Below, in pieces: positions 17,389-25,398 of a stretch of 33,958 nucleotides of DNA (the stretch's first letter is position 1; every line of letters begins with the position of its first letter). The DNA is from Thermoanaerobaculia bacterium. GTDB taxonomy: Bacteria; Acidobacteriota; Thermoanaerobaculia; Multivoradales; JAHEKO01. A program made the translations under genes and the position numbers. Below the pieces are notes generated by a model. That model did not search any database and was not told the origin of the DNA. It saw nothing but the letters and a program-made list of their open reading frames with translations. The stretch spans positions 1 through 33,958 of the forward strand of contig CAMYLC010000190.1 in assembly GCA_947259195.1 (NCBI GenBank). The letters are read 5' to 3'.

Positions 17389-18258
17389 ATGAGCGATATC
17401 GGCCCCGACAAGAGCGGCCACCTGCAGTTTGGTGACAACGAGATCTGGTGGGAGTACTTCGGTCAGGGCGACAAGGAGGCCGTCTGCCTGCTCAACGGCC
17501 TGGCCATGCACACCAAGGCGTGGTACTGGTTTCTGAAACAGTTCCAGCCCGACTACGACGTGATCCTCTACGACTATCTGGGCCAGGGGCTGTCGTCCTG
17601 CCCAAACGAGCCGCACTTCATCCCCGAGCAGGCGCGGTATCTGACCGGGATCATGGATCATCTCGACATCGACAAGATCCATCTGACGGGGATCTCCTAT
17701 GGTGGCTTCGTGGGACTGGACTTTGCGCGCCTCTACCAGGATCGGCTCTACACGAATACCCTGTCCGGCATCCTTCTCAGTCACGAACGCCATTTCCAGA
17801 TGTATCAGGATCTCTCGCTGCGCTTCTACGCCGGCGGGCCCGAGGCCTTCGAGATCTACACCCACTACCTCTACGAGAAGATCTTCGGCGAAGGGTACCT
17901 GAAGGCCACCCCTCCCGAGACGCTCGAAGACATGCGACAACGATTCCACGATCGGTACAAGCATCGGGTGCACAGCCTGGTGCGACTGACCGAGGCACAG
18001 AATCCCTTTTTCGAAGGCCTGGACGGGCGAATGGCCGAATACCGTGCCGTCCAGACGCCGACGCTGCTGATCTCCGGCTCGCAGGATCGATGCCTGCCGC
18101 TCTGGCAACAGGAGAAGCTACTCGATGTCTTCCCAGACATCCGCTACCTACTGGTCGAAGGGGCCGGACACGTGGTCTATCTCGAACGGCCGGACATCTT
18201 CTTCCCCGTGCTGCGCGCCTTCATGAAAGCGAAGTCGACCGACTTCGAGATGCCCTAG
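17389..18258 (+). CDS. Alpha/beta hydrolase (third of the operon)
   Basis: 289 aa from ATG 17389, 6 bases after AGGAGA (17377-17382); an upstream in-frame GTG at 17368 overlaps the thiolase stop and lacks a ribosome site. Triad: Ser103 in GISYGG, Asp233 in SGSQDRCLP, His261 in GAGHVVYLERP. The first part has CLLNGLAMHTKAWYWF and LYDYLGQGLS, an oxyanion/nucleophile arrangement like the hydrolase at 15291. The cap region is rich in Tyr, Phe and His (about residues 130-190), suggesting an aromatic or acyl pocket. It is cytoplasmic. Its stop lies 3 bases before the symporter start, so both are translated from one message. Confidence 0.88.
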   Translation: MSDIGPDKSGHLQFGDNEIWWEYFGQGDKEAVCLLNGLAMHTKAWYWFLKQFQPDYDVILYDYLGQGLSSCPNEPHFIPEQARYLTGIMDHLDIDKIHLTGISYGGFVGLDFARLYQDRLYTNTLSGILLSHERHFQMYQDLSLRFYAGGPEAFEIYTHYLYEKIFGEGYLKATPPETLEDMRQRFHDRYKHRVHSLVRLTEAQNPFFEGLDGRMAEYRAVQTPTLLISGSQDRCLPLWQQEKLLDVFPDIRYLLVEGAGHVVYLERPDIFFPVLRAFMKAKSTDFEMP

Positions 18259-18261
18259 CCC

Positions 18262-19779
18262 GTGGATCCGAAAACCTTAGCGAGCTGGCTGTTGGTGCTG
18301 GCCTACGTCTCGATCATCGTCGTTCTGGTCGTTCGTGGCGCGCGGCGAAATCGGAGCGTCGCCGACTATGCCCTGGGGAATATCGCCTTCTCCCCCATCG
18401 CAGTCGGGCTGGCCTTGGCAGCGTCCACGACCAGCGCCGCGACCTTCATCATCAACCCGGGAATCGTCGCCTACTTCGGCCTCAGCGCGGTCTTCGGCCT
18501 GTGCGTGGTCCTGCCGATCTCCATGTTCATCTCCTTGGTGGTGCTGACCAAGGGCTTTCGCAAATACGGCGATTCAGTCAGGGCTTTGACGCTGCCGCAA
18601 TGGGTGGGTGAGCGCTTCCAGAGCCGGGCGGCCGCTATTCTCTTCGCCTTTCTCTCCCTTCTGCTGGTGACCTTCATCGTGCTGATTCTGGTGGGGCTGA
18701 CAAAGGTCCTCGCCACCTCTCTGGAGTTGAACGAGACGGCTGTCCTGGCGGTCCTGGTCGTCTTCTCCTTCGGCTACATGATGTTCGGCGGCGCCAATTC
18801 CATGGTGTACACGAACACCGTCCAAGCCGTGATCATGATCTTCGTGGCGGTGATTCTCCTGGGGTCCGGGTACGAGCACTTCACCGACGGCTGGAGTGGC
18901 TTCGTCGACCGACTGCGCAGCATCGATCCGAATCTGGCAAGCCTCTACAACACACAGAGCCCGCTGTTTCGCGATGGATTCGAGGTCATCTTCTGCACCA
19001 TCGTCGTGGGCATCGCCATCGTCTGCCAACCCCACATCATCACCAAGTCGCTGCTGCTGAAAAAGGAGCGGGATGTCAACCTGTACCTGGTGGCAGGGAT
19101 CCTCGTCCAGATGCTCTTCTTCCTGGTGGTCATCGTCGGCCTCTATGCCCGCCTGGACATCCCCTCTCTCGAGTACCAGGGACAGACCATCCTTCCCGAC
19201 AGCGTGACCTCGACGTATCTGGTAACGCGATTTCCCTGGTACATCGGGGTCGTCGTCTTCCTCGGCCTGATCTCCGCGGGGATGTCGACCCTGGAGGGCT
19301 TGATCCAGTCGATGTCGATCATCATCACCAACGATCTCATCAACAACCTGCGCAGGCTGTTCACTGGCCGGGAGTATGCGGACCGAACCCTGTTCATCCT
19401 GAATCGGGGAGTCATCGCGATCCTCGCGGTCATCTCGTTCGCCCTGGCCTACTGGCAGCTCGTCGCCCCCAACTTGAGCGTCATCATCTTCGCCCAGCTG
19501 GGCGTCTACGCCTATTTCGCCGCCGCGTTCGTACCCGTGCTTTTCGGTACCTTCTTGCGTGACACGCCGCGGGTCGCCGTCGTGAGCGCAGCAATCACGG
19601 CAATCATCGTGCACTTCGGGCTCTACTACACCGGTCAGCACTACTTCCCCTACTACATGGACGTCTCGGTGAAGAACCCGGCCATTTCCACCGCCCTGGG
19701 AATCGTTGCCGCAACGGCGGTCGGCGGGATCTGCTACCTACTGTTCCGCCAGCGCGGCACGTCCTCTGCGAGCCGCTGA
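18262..19779 (+). CDS. Sodium:solute symporter family protein
   Basis: 505 aa starting at GTG 18262, 3 bases after the previous stop. The protein has about 13 hydrophobic segments. Its N-terminal part (VADYALGNIAFSPIAVGLALAAS region, with ASTTSAATF following) is typical of the SSS (LeuT-fold) family that moves proline, pantothenate, acetate or other monocarboxylates with Na+. A GMSTLEGLIQSMSIIITNDL segment (residues near 335-355) matches the conserved TM8/9 region. As last gene of the operon it probably carries a hydrolysis product or the intact acid across the inner membrane. Substrate cannot be told from sequence. Confidence 0.9.
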   Translation: MDPKTLASWLLVLAYVSIIVVLVVRGARRNRSVADYALGNIAFSPIAVGLALAASTTSAATFIINPGIVAYFGLSAVFGLCVVLPISMFISLVVLTKGFRKYGDSVRALTLPQWVGERFQSRAAAILFAFLSLLLVTFIVLILVGLTKVLATSLELNETAVLAVLVVFSFGYMMFGGANSMVYTNTVQAVIMIFVAVILLGSGYEHFTDGWSGFVDRLRSIDPNLASLYNTQSPLFRDGFEVIFCTIVVGIAIVCQPHIITKSLLLKKERDVNLYLVAGILVQMLFFLVVIVGLYARLDIPSLEYQGQTILPDSVTSTYLVTRFPWYIGVVVFLGLISAGMSTLEGLIQSMSIIITNDLINNLRRLFTGREYADRTLFILNRGVIAILAVISFALAYWQLVAPNLSVIIFAQLGVYAYFAAAFVPVLFGTFLRDTPRVAVVSAAITAIIVHFGLYYTGQHYFPYYMDVSVKNPAISTALGIVAATAVGGICYLLFRQRGTSSASR

Positions 19780-19780
19780 C

Positions 19781-19800
19781 GGTCGGCCGTTGCGGCGACC
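19781..19800. terminator. Weak hairpin between convergent genes
   Basis: GGTCG-gCCG-ttg-CGG-CGACC forms an 8-bp stem with one bulged G directly after the symporter stop. No T-run is present. It may end the operon transcript; the exporter gene converges on it from the right. Confidence 0.3.
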
Positions 19801-19876
19801 ACCTCGATCGGTTCTGCGTCGGGGCGAGGAAGAAGGGCTCAGAATCGAGGGACGCCCGCGAGGTGCCAGTCACTTC

Positions 19877-21112
19877 TCAGGGGGTGCCAGCCGATTCGAG
19901 GGGGTGCCGGGTGGCCTTCCACAGAAGCGCCATGCTTCCCACCACCAGCACCGCCGCCAGCACGAAGGCGGCCCCGGGGAATTGAACCGGGGCGTCGTCG
20001 GCGGTGAAATGGCGAAACAGCTGCGTCATCACCGGTGGGGCGATGAAGGAGCTCAGGCCGTACAGGCTCCCCACGGCGCCCTGCAGCTCGCCCTGGGCGT
20101 CAGCGGGAACGCGGTGGGTCATCAGAGACTGGATCGACGGCATCACCAGCGCACCCAGCAGCCAGGTGAGAAGCCAGGCGAACATCATCCAACTTTGCGT
20201 GGCAAAAGCGTAACCGAGATAGCCGGTGCCGCCTGCCACGAACCCTATCAGCGCTGTTCGCCGCTCGCCCAGGCGAGGAATCACGATCCGAGGCAGCGTG
20301 CTCTGCCCCATGACCATGATCGCCCCGACGAAGGCGAGCGAGGCGCCCACCATCGCCTCGGACCAGCCGAACTTGTACATCGTGTAGAACGACCAGGTGC
20401 TGGGCATCGCCTGATGCGCCACCTGCCACAGGAACAGCGCCGCCAAGAGCCCCAGAACCATTGGGTGCCGGCGGATCTGCATCAGGGCTCCGACCGGGTT
20501 GGCACGGCGCCAGTCAAACTTGCGTCGCTGAGCCGGATCGAGGGTCTCGGGCAGCACGAAAAAGCCGTACGTGACGTTGAGCAGACTCAAGGCGGCCGCC
20601 GCGAAGAAGGGGGCGCGCGGACCGAGCTCGCCAAGCAGGCCACCGAGCGCCGGTCCGAGGATGAATCCGGCACCGAAGGCGGCACCCATCAGGCCGAAGC
20701 TCTGGGCCCGTTTCTCAGGCGGAGTCACATCGGCGATGTAGGCGTGCGCGGGGGTGAACGAAGCACCGGCAATGCCGGCAATAGCGCGACCGACGAAAAG
20801 CCACCGTATCGTCGGCGCCAGCCCCATCAAGATGTAGTCGATGCCCAGCGAACCGACCGCGTACAGCAGCACCGGTCGACGACCGAAGCGATCGCTCAGG
20901 TTGCCCAGGATCGGGGCGAACACGAACTGCAGCCCGGCGTAGACGAAGCCGAGCCACCCGCCGTAGACCGCAGCGCGGCTCAAACCCTCACCGGTCAGCT
21001 CCATGATCAACTCCGGAATGACCGGGATGATGACTCCCATCCCCATGGTGTCGATCAACACGGTGATCAGGATGAACAGGAGGGCCTTTTTGCCAGGCTT
21101 CCGGTGGGGCAT
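19877..21112 (-). CDS. MFS transporter, Tet/MdtG-like drug exporter family
   Basis: 411 aa from ATG 21112 ([13 protein letters not shown]). The open frame runs on to 21295, but that extension is Gly/Pro-rich and crosses a long hairpin. Twelve hydrophobic segments; motif [15 protein letters not shown] between TM2 and TM3, and [15 protein letters not shown] in TM1, are typical of the TetA/MdtG-type proton-drug antiporters. The middle loop (about residues 175-200) is short and charged. No good ribosome site sits before the ATG, so the start is less certain; a purine-rich GGGGAGGGG is about 40 bases upstream. Located downstream of the TPR kinase on the same strand. Substrate unknown. Confidence 0.85.
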   Translation of the reverse strand: MPHRKPGKKALLFILITVLIDTMGMGVIIPVIPELIMELTGEGLSRAAVYGGWLGFVYAGLQFVFAPILGNLSDRFGRRPVLLYAVGSLGIDYILMGLAPTIRWLFVGRAIAGIAGASFTPAHAYIADVTPPEKRAQSFGLMGAAFGAGFILGPALGGLLGELGPRAPFFAAAALSLLNVTYGFFVLPETLDPAQRRKFDWRRANPVGALMQIRRHPMVLGLLAALFLWQVAHQAMPSTWSFYTMYKFGWSEAMVGASLAFVGAIMVMGQSTLPRIVIPRLGERRTALIGFVAGGTGYLGYAFATQSWMMFAWLLTWLLGALVMPSIQSLMTHRVPADAQGELQGAVGSLYGLSSFIAPPVMTQLFRHFTADDAPVQFPGAAFVLAAVLVVGSMALLWKATRHPLESAGTP

Positions 21113-21189
21113 TGGCTGCAAGATATCAGGCTGGGAGAGGACAAGCCCCTCCCCAATGTTCTTGGTGATTGTCTGAAACACCCGGGCTT

Positions 21190-21272
21190 GGAGGTTCGAT
21201 CCTGGAGGACTCCAGGGGGTTCTTGCAGCGGAAGGGAGGAAAGCCCCCTGGGGTCCTCCAGGACGGACCTCC
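21190..21272 (-). repeat. Long imperfect hairpin between TPR kinase and MFS gene
   Basis: A 20-base arm (21200-21219) pairs with 21244-21263 at 19 positions; the odd pair is U-G read on + and A-C on minus. An outer 6-bp stem (GGAGGT 21190-21195 with ACCTCC 21267-21272) extends it across a small internal loop. The central loop is 24 bases. It is transcribed from the minus strand after the kinase stop (21310) and before the MFS start (21112). It could be a terminator, an attenuator or a small mobile-type inverted repeat; no U-tract follows. Confidence 0.7.
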
Positions 21273-21309
21273 TTCGAGAATCCGCCCAGGCCCACCTCGA
21301 CCCTCAGGC

Positions 21310-23976
21310 CTACGTCGCGTGCTTTTCGATCAGCGCCTGGTAGCGCGGCAGATCACGCAGGGGAGCCCAGCGGGGGTCCATCTCGAGGAAAGGGGGGGTG
21401 ATCCAGGAAGGATAGGTGAGCAGGTACTCGATCTCGTCGAGGGCGGAGTCGTAGTCGCCCACAATCGTGTAGATGTGGGCCAGGTCGATGACATAGGGGA
21501 GATAGTAGAAACCGTCTTCCTCTCGCGTCAGCAGCTCGGTCGCGCGGATACCCTCGCGGATAGCGTCCTCCTTGCGTCCGAGGGCGGCGTAGGCGATGCC
21601 CAGAGAGCTGTGCAATCGCGGATCGTCTGGTGATGTGGCCACCTCGGCCTCCAGGAGTACTCTCGATCTCTCATAGTGCACGGCAGCCGTCTTCTCCTCA
21701 TCGAGTAGGTCGTAAGCCTGGGCAGCAAGTAGGGAATCGGGGCGGGCGACGATCTTGATTCGGATCCAGTCGCCACTGGCCGATTGGAGACCGCGTAATG
21801 CCTCGCTATGTCGTCCTTCAAACATTTCCTGCCAATACCAGGCCCACCGTCCCCAGTCGCCCGAGTTCTCAGGCAGCGCTTCGAGAACCGAGCGCGTCTC
21901 TACGGCGGACCCCTTCCAGCTCCAGAGCATCAAGGCCTTATAGAGATAGGGCCACATGGCGTCGGGCGCCAGCCTGATGGCTTCGTCAGCGGCCGCAACG
22001 GCTTCCGGATAGCGCCGCAGCATCCACAGCGCACCCGCGGCCTGGACGATCAAGTCAGCGTCTCGCGGACTCAGCTCGAAGGCCCTTTCGTAGGCATCCA
22101 GGGCTTCGTCCCAACGCCCTTCGACTTCGAAGAGATGGGCCTTCGCCCCGAGGATCTCGGCGTTGTCGGGCAGGCCTGCCTCGGCCCTGTCGAACTCCTC
22201 CAGCGCCTTCTCGCGGTCCCGGTAGGCCCACAAGTGGTAGTAACCGAGGGCGAGGCGCACTCGGGGCGAGTCGGGTGCCAGCTCCAGGGCCCTCGCGGCG
22301 GCAGCGTCGGCCGCTTCGAGTCGGTCCGACGTTAGATCGTGGCGGAAGAAACGGGCCAGCGCGTGTCCTCGGGCGAGCACCGCATGGGCCAGGGCGAACT
22401 CGGGATCGAGCTCGGCTGCCCGCTCCCAGGCCGCCATCGCGTGGCCCCAGTTCGCGTAGGTGAAGTGAGGGCGTGTCGCGTAGTACCGACCCTGCAGATA
22501 AGCCTGGTAGGCGTCGAGATTGTCGGTCAGCCGGATACCGACGGCCTCCAGCTCCGAGCCACCGAGCGTCACACCCAGCTGATCGGTAACCTTCACGGCG
22601 ATCTCCGACTGCACCTCGAACACGTCATCCAGAACCCGATCGTACGTCTCGGCCCACAGGTTTGAATCGTCCTCGACTCGAATAAGCTGCGGAGTGATCC
22701 GAATTCGACTCGCTTCCTCTCCACGAGCCCATCGCACGGTCCCCTCGAGAACGTACCCGACATCCAACTCGTCCCCCATCTCCTGAATCGATTTCTTCGT
22801 GTCGGCGTATTGGACGGCGCTCGTCCGCGAGATGACCCGTAGGCCCTCCATCGAGGCCAGGCGGGCGGTGATCTCCTCGGTCATGCCGTCCGCGAAGAAC
22901 TCGTCTTCGGCCGGGCCCAGGTTCTGGAACGGCAGGACCACAATCCGTGGAGGTGCCTCCTCTTCCACCAACTCGATCGGTTTCTCACCTCGAGGAAACG
23001 GCAGGAACAGGAAGCCAATCAGAGCCGCAAAGGCGACCACGGCGACCACCGGCCAGTGCCAGCGCCTCGAAGACCTCTTGGAGCCGACCGTGCCAGAGGC
23101 CGCCGAATCGACCGCGCCGAGGGTCAGCGACAGATCGTGAGCCGATGAGAACCGGTCCTCGGGCCGCTTCTCCAGGCACTGCGCGACCACACCGCCGAGT
23201 GCCGGCGGTACGGTGGGCGAGACCGCGGAGATCGGTTCAGCATCCTCTTTGAGGATGGCCGCCGCGGTCTCGAGCGAGCTCGAGCCGCCGAACGGACGAT
23301 GCCCGGTGAGCATCTCGTACAGCACGACTCCGACGGCAAAGATGTCCGATCGGTCGTCGGCAGGTAGGCCCCGCACCTGCTCGGGAGCCATATAGGCCAC
23401 AGTGCCGAGCAATCCGCCTGGCTGGGTCTCGAGAGTAGCGGTAGGGGTCTCGGTGGCGAGATCCTGTTCCGGTAGATGTAGCTTGGCAAGTCCGAAGTCG
23501 AGAATCTTGATGCGGCCGTCGCGGGTCAGGAAGACGTTCTCCGGCTTCAGATCGCGATGGACGATCCCCTTTTCATGAGCTGCGGCCAGACCATCGGCGA
23601 TGGCTCGCGTGTACTCCACGGATTTGCCCACAGTGAGCCTGTCCGTCGAAATCACCTCGCGCAGCGATTCACCCTCCAGCAGTTCCATGACCGCGTAGGC
23701 CACCTTATCTTCCGTGCCGAAGTCGTGTATGGCCAGAATGTTGGGATGGTTGAGCTTGGCCACCGCTCTGGCTTCGCGCTCGAACCGGGCAAGGCGGTCT
23801 GGGTCGGTGGCAACTTCCTCAGCCAGTACCTTGATTGCCACGTCGCGGTCGAGGCGTTCGTCGTGGCCGCGATAGACGACGCCCATCCCGCCCGCGCCAA
23901 TTTGCTCGACGATACGGTAGTGACCAAGCGTCTGACCGACAAGGTCTCGCATCCCTGAGGACCTTCTTGCGTTCAT
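21310..23976 (-). CDS. Ser/Thr kinase with TolB-like domain and TPR repeats
   Basis: 888 aa if started at ATG 23976; an ATG at 23952 preceded by GAAGG at 9 bases is equally possible and loses only 8 residues. Kinase domain (about 20-285): GAGGMG loop at 27-32, Lys49 in AIK, HRDLKPEN at 140-147, DFG at 160-162, APEQ. All catalytic residues are intact, unlike the propeller kinase at 5938-8675. A transmembrane segment follows (about 310-330, PVVAVVAFAALIGFLFLPF). Then a TolB/FlgO-like domain (IVVLPFQNLG, DGMTEEITARLA, EGTVRW; about 345-470) of the kind found in adenylate-cyclase-type and TPR signalling proteins. The C-terminal 400 residues are TPR-like helical pairs (AAELDPEFALAHAVLARG, DEAIRLAPDAMWPYLYKA). 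It probably senses a periplasmic protein or state and phosphorylates cytoplasmic targets. Confidence 0.92.
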   Translation of the reverse strand: MNARRSSGMRDLVGQTLGHYRIVEQIGAGGMGVVYRGHDERLDRDVAIKVLAEEVATDPDRLARFEREARAVAKLNHPNILAIHDFGTEDKVAYAVMELLEGESLREVISTDRLTVGKSVEYTRAIADGLAAAHEKGIVHRDLKPENVFLTRDGRIKILDFGLAKLHLPEQDLATETPTATLETQPGGLLGTVAYMAPEQVRGLPADDRSDIFAVGVVLYEMLTGHRPFGGSSSLETAAAILKEDAEPISAVSPTVPPALGGVVAQCLEKRPEDRFSSAHDLSLTLGAVDSAASGTVGSKRSSRRWHWPVVAVVAFAALIGFLFLPFPRGEKPIELVEEEAPPRIVVLPFQNLGPAEDEFFADGMTEEITARLASMEGLRVISRTSAVQYADTKKSIQEMGDELDVGYVLEGTVRWARGEEASRIRITPQLIRVEDDSNLWAETYDRVLDDVFEVQSEIAVKVTDQLGVTLGGSELEAVGIRLTDNLDAYQAYLQGRYYATRPHFTYANWGHAMAAWERAAELDPEFALAHAVLARGHALARFFRHDLTSDRLEAADAAAARALELAPDSPRVRLALGYYHLWAYRDREKALEEFDRAEAGLPDNAEILGAKAHLFEVEGRWDEALDAYERAFELSPRDADLIVQAAGALWMLRRYPEAVAAADEAIRLAPDAMWPYLYKALMLWSWKGSAVETRSVLEALPENSGDWGRWAWYWQEMFEGRHSEALRGLQSASGDWIRIKIVARPDSLLAAQAYDLLDEEKTAAVHYERSRVLLEAEVATSPDDPRLHSSLGIAYAALGRKEDAIREGIRATELLTREEDGFYYLPYVIDLAHIYTIVGDYDSALDEIEYLLTYPSWITPPFLEMDPRWAPLRDLPRYQALIEKHAT

Positions 23977-24039
23977 GGTAGCACCCCGATCGCCGAGACC
24001 CTCTCCGCAGCATCCGCCCCAACCGCCGGGGGTAGGGGA

Positions 24040-24474
24040 TCAATCGACGAGTGGATTGCGCACCGGCAGGCCTCTGAACCGACCGAAATCACGATCGGCG
24101 GTCCAGAGCTCGCGCACACCGTGGTGCCGGCAGAGGGCCACGACCCGGGCATCGTGTATTCGAGCGCCGGTAGCACGGCCTTTCTTCACGACCTCTTGCA
24201 ACTGCTCCCAGTAGCTGCCCGACTCTGCCAGCAGCCTCAGGCTGGGCGACTCGAACCAGGCTTCGACCTGTTCGATCGCTCGCGTCACGGGTGTCGGAGG
24301 CTCATAGATCCTCGGGTGGGTCACGATAGCCAGAAACTCGTGGATGCAGGGCCAGGGGATGGCCCACGCCTCGCTGCCTTCCGCCAGCGACTCGATCGCC
24401 TCGCCGGCTACTTTGTGCCATGGCGAATCCTCCCGGTGGGCGTAGACCAGGAGATTCGTGTCCAGCGCGATCAT
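24040..24474 (-). CDS. PIN-domain toxin, VapC-like
   Basis: 144 aa. Acidic residues of a PIN ribonuclease are in place: Asp5 in LDTNLLVYA, Glu46 in CIHEFL, Asp108 in ARIHDARVVA, and Asp127/Asp129 in TADRDFGRF. VapC toxins cleave RNA, commonly tRNA or rRNA, using Mg. Its ATG overlaps the TGA of the upstream antitoxin-like gene by 4 bases (ATGA), so translation is coupled as in standard vapBC operons. The length is usual. Target unknown. The gene ends 64 bases before the kinase start, on the same strand. Confidence 0.9.
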   Translation of the reverse strand: MIALDTNLLVYAHREDSPWHKVAGEAIESLAEGSEAWAIPWPCIHEFLAIVTHPRIYEPPTPVTRAIEQVEAWFESPSLRLLAESGSYWEQLQEVVKKGRATGARIHDARVVALCRHHGVRELWTADRDFGRFRGLPVRNPLVD

Positions 24475-24728
24475 CCGCCCCGCCCCTCGTAGGAGATCTC
24501 CCGTAGACGCTCCCAGGAGCCGTCCTTTACATCCGGGCGCAGGCCCTTGCCCTTGAAGCTGGCCTTCTTGAGCTGGAACTGACGTCCGGCGCCGCGCTCG
24601 TCGAGTACCCGGCGTAGCCCCTCCTCCACCAGCGACCGGAGCGTAGAGCCCTCGGCCGCGGCAACCTGCTTCGCCTCTTCGGCGAGGGCATCGGCAATGT
24701 CGATCGTCGTCTTCATATGGGTACCCAT
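24471..24728 (-). CDS. Antitoxin, VapB-like, partner of the PIN toxin
   Basis: 85 aa from ATG 24728, with GGGAG (24736-24740 on the complement) 7 bases upstream. A second ATG at 24716 gives MKTTIDIADALAEEAK. The N-terminal MKTTIDI beta strand and following helices (ALAEEAKQVAA, TLRSLVEEGLRRVL) are a ribbon-helix-helix DNA-binding domain like VapB/CopG antitoxins. The C-terminal half is basic then Trp-containing (GSWERLREISYEGRGG), the expected toxin-binding tail. It should neutralise the PIN toxin and repress the pair. A longer upstream frame in the same reading frame has no ribosome site and is not used. Confidence 0.88.
   Translation of the reverse strand: MGTHMKTTIDIADALAEEAKQVAAAEGSTLRSLVEEGLRRVLDERGAGRQFQLKKASFKGKGLRPDVKDGSWERLREISYEGRGG
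24717..24728. promoter_or_regulatory. Perfect palindrome at the antitoxin start codon
   Basis: ATGGGTACCCAT is a perfect 12-bp palindrome whose minus-strand copy is the antitoxin's start, M-G-T-H. RHH antitoxins bind such sites near their own start, so it is a candidate operator; it could also be chance. Confidence 0.35.
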
Positions 24729-24858
24729 GATATTACTCCCGTACTTATGTAACAGATGGGCTTTTTCGCCTGGCACCACCCCCTTCCCTTGCTGACGGAA
24801 TCGAGCATGAGAGACTCGCACCCGTAGGCACCGGAACCGAGGATAGGCAGACCAACGC

Positions 24859-25347
24859 ATGCAAGGCGAGCTCGAGTCACCCAAGCAGAGCCGTCGACGA
24901 AGGTTGACACTCGCCCAGTACATTCAGCGACGCAACGGAGTGCCGGTCGGCGCCACTGGCTCTCTCCGAAACATGCTCTACCGGTCTCTGGGGGCCGGCT
25001 CCTTCAGTAGTTTCTGGGGGTACTGGAACCCGATTTTCGGCTACTACCTGGGCAGATACATCGATTCGCCCCTACGACGCGTCTTGCCTCGGTCGATTGC
25101 CTTGATCTTGACGTTCGTCGCCTGCGGCGCCCTACATGATCTGGCCGCGATGGCCGTCCGGGGGTCGCTGGCATTCTTTTGTACGACGCTGTTCTTCTTC
25201 CTCGGCGCGGGGGTTCTTGTCGGCCGATGGACAGGGCTGGACTTCTCTGGCCTACCCTGGGTTGCCCGGGCCGCGATCAACTGCACCTACATCGTCGCCT
25301 GTTTTGCTCTGGCATTCATTGCCAGGCAGGTCCTGGCGATCCCGTAG
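24859..25347 (+). CDS. Small membrane protein with MBOAT-like motifs
   Basis: 162 aa. The N-terminal 35 residues are basic. Then SFSSFWGYWNPIFGYYLGRY, RVLPRSIALILTFVACGALHDL and two more hydrophobic segments follow, about four membrane passes in all. The FWGYWNP and CGALHD motifs resemble the C-terminal core of membrane-bound O-acyltransferases (FWxRWN and the GLxHG-type His), but a full MBOAT has some 350-500 residues and 9-11 passes. This may be a shortened family member or a distinct small family. Not broken by a frameshift, as far as I can see. The start at 24859 has only a weak ribosome site. Acyltransferase activity is not claimed. Confidence 0.6.
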   Translation: MQGELESPKQSRRRRLTLAQYIQRRNGVPVGATGSLRNMLYRSLGAGSFSSFWGYWNPIFGYYLGRYIDSPLRRVLPRSIALILTFVACGALHDLAAMAVRGSLAFFCTTLFFFLGAGVLVGRWTGLDFSGLPWVARAAINCTYIVACFALAFIARQVLAIP

Positions 25348-25398
25348 TCGGGGCCGGCGAGGCGTCTTGAGACACAGCGTTGTCGCCGAGGCCCTGCC

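Noticed and set aside
11907..18258. The set thiolase, alpha/beta hydrolase, AMP ligase and SDR recalls OleABCD olefin biosynthesis.
   Set aside because: The thiolase has SCP2-type motifs (IHDCF, GHPIGATG) not the OleA/FabH-type, the SDR is a short classical 260-aa type rather than the longer OleD, and there are three hydrolases plus uptake genes.
17005..19641. Minus-strand open frames of 367 and 355 codons over the operon.
   Set aside because: Shadows of the thiolase, hydrolase and symporter genes; no recognisable domains and no ribosome sites in context.
19706..21343. A + strand open frame of 545 codons.
   Set aside because: Antisense to the MFS gene, with low-complexity basic composition and no motif.
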